Below are positions 61,407 to 64,000 of a stretch of DNA of 64,000 nucleotides, in pieces. Source of the stretch: Sodiomyces alkalinus F11 (lineage: Eukaryota; Ascomycota; Sordariomycetes; Glomerellales; Plectosphaerellaceae). Location of the stretch: assembly GCF_003711515.1 (NCBI RefSeq), contig NW_021167082.1, forward strand, positions 1,482,111-1,546,110. Direction: 5' to 3'. The notes under the pieces were generated by a model, which was given only the letters and a program-made list of their open reading frames with translations, was not told where the DNA came from and ran no database searches. Both the position numbers and the translations under genes were made by a program. How positions within the stretch are numbered: the stretch's first letter is position 1; the number at the start of each line of letters is the position of its first letter.

Positions 61407-61840
61407 CCGGCTTTAGGTTGCATCTTTCGCTTACATCTCAAATTGTACAGTTCGACCGGGTTAAGATCGCCCAGAACGTTGAGGGCCTCTTCGTACCTTG
61501 ACTGCTTGATAAGGCAATGGCCGGCGAGGTATCGGCAGGACGGGTTTCGGGTGATGAGGTCTTGTTTGGAGAGAAAGGTCTGGGCGCGTGTATAGTTGCC
61601 GGTTGCGAAATGGACCTGGGCCAACCAGAAGGCATCCTTATCGTCATCTGCAAGGGGAGAGGTTAGCGTTAGCAGAGAAGGCAGAAGGCAGAAGGCACAA
61701 AACACAATCTATGTGCCCGACTGAGAAGGACCGTTTGACTGACTGGTCAAGGCGAGGAGCTTGTCGCCGACGAAGATGGCGGCGTCGTACTGCGCCTTGT
61801 TGAGGGCATCCTGGCGCCAATCCCGCAGGAATTTCTCCAT
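59786..61840 (-). CDS. CDC16: Anaphase-promoting complex subunit Cdc16/Apc6 (TPR protein)
   Basis: Two exons, 61840-61744 and 61647-59786, with a 96-bp intron. They join LLALT to NDDKDAFWLAQVHF. The start at 61840 gives MEKFLRDWRQDALNKAQYD, matching the family N-terminus. About 650 residues, mostly tetratricopeptide repeats: FWLAQVHFATGNYTRAQTFL, CYLRGICYAKQNAFDRAKEC, LARADLLYTQCRYQDALAI, PCSWLAVGVYYFAIDKIAEA, FGPAWIGFAHTFAAEGEHDQ, LLNEMGVVKYHQGRPDEAVQ and TNLAHAYRRLRRHREALAEF. Apc6 is a structural TPR subunit of the APC/C ubiquitin ligase, needed for the metaphase-anaphase transition. A long asparagine run interrupts the protein between the second and third repeats. The C-terminus is acidic then basic. 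Confidence 0.92.
61295..61405 (-). repeat. AAC trinucleotide repeat (polyasparagine) in CDC16
   Basis: About 36 codons, almost all AAC, interrupted once by a Ser-His pair, in frame in the coding strand. Not usual in Cdc16 homologues, where this position is a disordered loop. Probably polymorphic in length. Confidence 0.9.
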
Positions 61841-63135
61841 CCTGGAGCCTTGCGCCTCACAATAACTGAGTGAAGACCAGATCCAGAGTGGCAGCGCATC
61901 CGTGCTACCCTTGGCGTGGCGGTGGTCTCCCGGAGTTTGGAGATTGATAGGATGAAGATGCTACAAAGGCGGGTAGAATGGTGATGTTGATGGCGGTTCG
62001 ATGAGCTTAAGGTCCTCAAGGTACCGAGTGGGAAACGCGCAGAGACGCGTTGATTATGTAAGTATGTACTTCGTAATTTCACTACAATACTGTGTGACAG
62101 AGGACTCTGCTGCGGAGTACGTGGTACGAATATTGTTTCCATCCAGCGGGGTACCTCCTGCTCCCTTCGCCGGTACCTACCTTACCTATACCTGAGGCGC
62201 TGAGAATACCTGGTACCTGGTATGTTTCCCATCGTCGAAATTGGGGCCTCAAGCCTTTGGTTACCTTATACTCCCCATTCTGTCCGTACATGACCTCACT
62301 TTTACCATGTATTCTGTACGGGTATGGATAGGGATACGGGTACACGTCTAAACTCCCTACACAGTGACTATAGTACAAACGTACGTACAGACTTCTCTAG
62401 CGAGTAATAATAGGGCTTTGTTTTTATGTTTCCTGCAGCATTGCTTCAATTCTCTGGTCAGTCGATGCTTTCTTTGTGTCACAGAATATTCGGCCGAGTC
62501 TCTTTGTCGTTTCCGTTGGGTACAACTCGGCTCGAAAGTCCCGCCCGTGGTCAGGTACAGGGCTGCCACTGGGGTACATCGTAGCATAGTTATAAAGCGT
62601 AAAACCTCGGACACAACCGAGAAAGGGTTGCGTACATACCTACATAGAACGATAATAAGTTGATGACCGTATCGGGGCTCTATACCATAAGTGTTGTCAG
62701 AACATAAATAAGGTACGCGGAATTGTGTGTGTATTCATCTAAGTGAAGTTTATAATACTTTACGGGAATGTCTAACTATACGGAAAAAGCAGGGGAAATA
62801 AGGGTGGATATATAGGACCGAGGTACTCCACACGTCTAACACTATATGGTTTATCATACCCCGATAAGGTGGCTATAGTATCTGACACACCCCCCTAGAA
62901 CTATAGGATTAATTCTGACTGTTCTGCTTAATTTAAAGCCGTAAATCTAGGGTAAAATAGTGGCCTAGATATTAATCTAACGGTTAAAGAACGGCTTATT
63001 AAAAAGCGCGCTTCTTTTATGCCTAAAAACGTTAAAAACGTGTAAAAACAGGTGGTTAAATTAACCTTAAAACCACTTTAAAAACGGGTGCCTAAATAAT
63101 AATCTAAAGGGCACTAAAACCACGGTTAATCTAGG
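61841..63135. other. Intergenic region passing into RIPed DNA
   Basis: 61.84-62.65 kb is the CDC16 5' flank with normal composition, including GGTACC-rich stretches and CGGAGTACG-type copies near 62115. From about 62.65 kb the sequence becomes TA-rich with all frames broken, marking the edge of the next repeat block. Confidence 0.5.
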
Positions 63136-63139
63136 CTAT

Positions 63140-64000
63140 AGATTATAAACTCGGCACCGCGTCTTTTATAAATTGCTTTAAGCCCCGTGGCTTAGGACCT
63201 TTATCCCTAATAGATATATAAACGCCCTATATTTCTACGGGGGTAGTATCTTTATAAGGCTATCGCTAACTATATTATAGGTGGCGATCTAATTAATCGA
63301 GACGGTCCCTTTTTAAACGGTTTATCGGATCTAAAGGGCGTGAATATCGAGATACTTTAATTTCGATGTAACCTATAGCCTAGGGGATTCTGGTAGCTGC
63401 TTAGTTTATTAATTATCGTAGTATACTATAAGTGGTTCCTCCTTAAAGGTTAACGTTAGGTCCTTTATTAAACGCCTCGTCGCGATATACTGCCTAGTAG
63501 TAGCAGAAAGTGCTATAAGCTCGGCTTTAATACTAGAGGTCACGACGCTTATTTACTTATTTACCTTCTAGTCTATAGGACCCCCGAATAGCAGGGTCGT
63601 ATACCCTTACGAGCTATACCTAGTCTTACGGTTATCTGTGAAGGCGGCGTTAGAAGTATAGAAGAGTGCCGGCTTTTAGTGGTCCTTACGTGGTCCGAAG
63701 TAGAGGTATAGGGTCTTTATCGAGCCGAGATACTTTAGGCACCTATCGACAGCTTTATAATACTATTTTAAAGAATTAATACTGAATTCGGTAAGCCTCG
63801 AAGCGGCTTTAGAGACGTTAGGTCGGGTCTAACAGGCGGCGTAATTAATAGAACCGACCTTCCGAAGATATAGATAGATTAATTCCTTAGAGGCTTATTA
63901 GTCGGCAGGTTCTAGAACGTTAGGATAAGGAAGAGGGCTTTTAACCCTACGACCTCCATAATCCACCTATAACGCCTTTATCTTATCAGTGATATAGTTA
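63140..64000 (-). mobile_element. 3' end of a RIPed Ty1/Copia retrotransposon (RNase H region)
   Basis: Read leftwards from the right edge, the translation, with RIP stops, follows the Copia RNase H core: NAAFTDNRKTRYSS, FGGPIDxKVNK, VTSSIKAELIALSATTRQYI, IVYYDN, LKYLDIHAL and SDSLIKILPPxKYRAFIYLL. This last matches the typical end of Copia pol (DxLTKxLP...F). Integrase and reverse transcriptase would lie beyond the right edge. The downstream LTR should lie between about 62.7 and 63.1 kb but cannot be delimited without its partner. Confidence 0.8.

Overview
The window is fungal nuclear DNA, most likely from a filamentous ascomycete (Pezizomycotina). Genes are interrupted by short introns of 44-110 bp with GT(A/G)NGT donors, CTAAC/CTGAC branch sites and YAG acceptors. 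Several long A+T-rich blocks carry the mark of repeat-induced point mutation (RIP): transition-riddled transposons in which CAG, CAA and TGG codons have become stops.

Three compartments are visible. (1) 1-38.4 kb is an accessory, gene-poor compartment. It starts with the 3' end of a chromodomain Ty3/Gypsy element (1-1564). Then comes a run of decayed or lineage-specific genes: a zinc-finger pseudogene, a LaeA-like methyltransferase pseudogene, a small membrane protein, several disordered proteins, a nuclease-like/kinase-like fusion, an aminoglycoside-phosphotransferase-like kinase, and pieces of NLR/STAND proteins (SesA-like, patatin, TPR). It ends in a DUF3435-type tyrosine recombinase gene on the minus strand, heavily RIPed and cut in two by a complete 7.2-kb chromodomain Gypsy element (29894-37129, 511-bp LTRs, 5-bp target duplication CTACC). 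(2) 38.9-61.85 kb is a conserved core block in good condition: cytosolic tyrosyl-tRNA synthetase, a flavin monooxygenase, a KAR9-like microtubule protein, malic enzyme, acetoacetyl-CoA synthetase and the APC/C subunit Cdc16. (3) 62.7-64 kb is again RIPed and holds the RNase H end of a Ty1/Copia element running off the right edge.

The most interesting reading is the junction at about 38.4-38.9 kb. A DUF3435 recombinase lies at the edge of the accessory compartment and is transcribed into it, just upstream of a housekeeping gene, and the compartment holds NLR and patatin debris. This is the layout of a Starship giant transposon with its captain at the 5' end. Here it would be an old, RIP-inactivated copy. 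The far end lies outside the window, so this remains inference. The core genes are ordinary primary metabolism and cell-cycle genes and form no pathway cluster. No rRNA, convincing tRNA or CRISPR array was seen.
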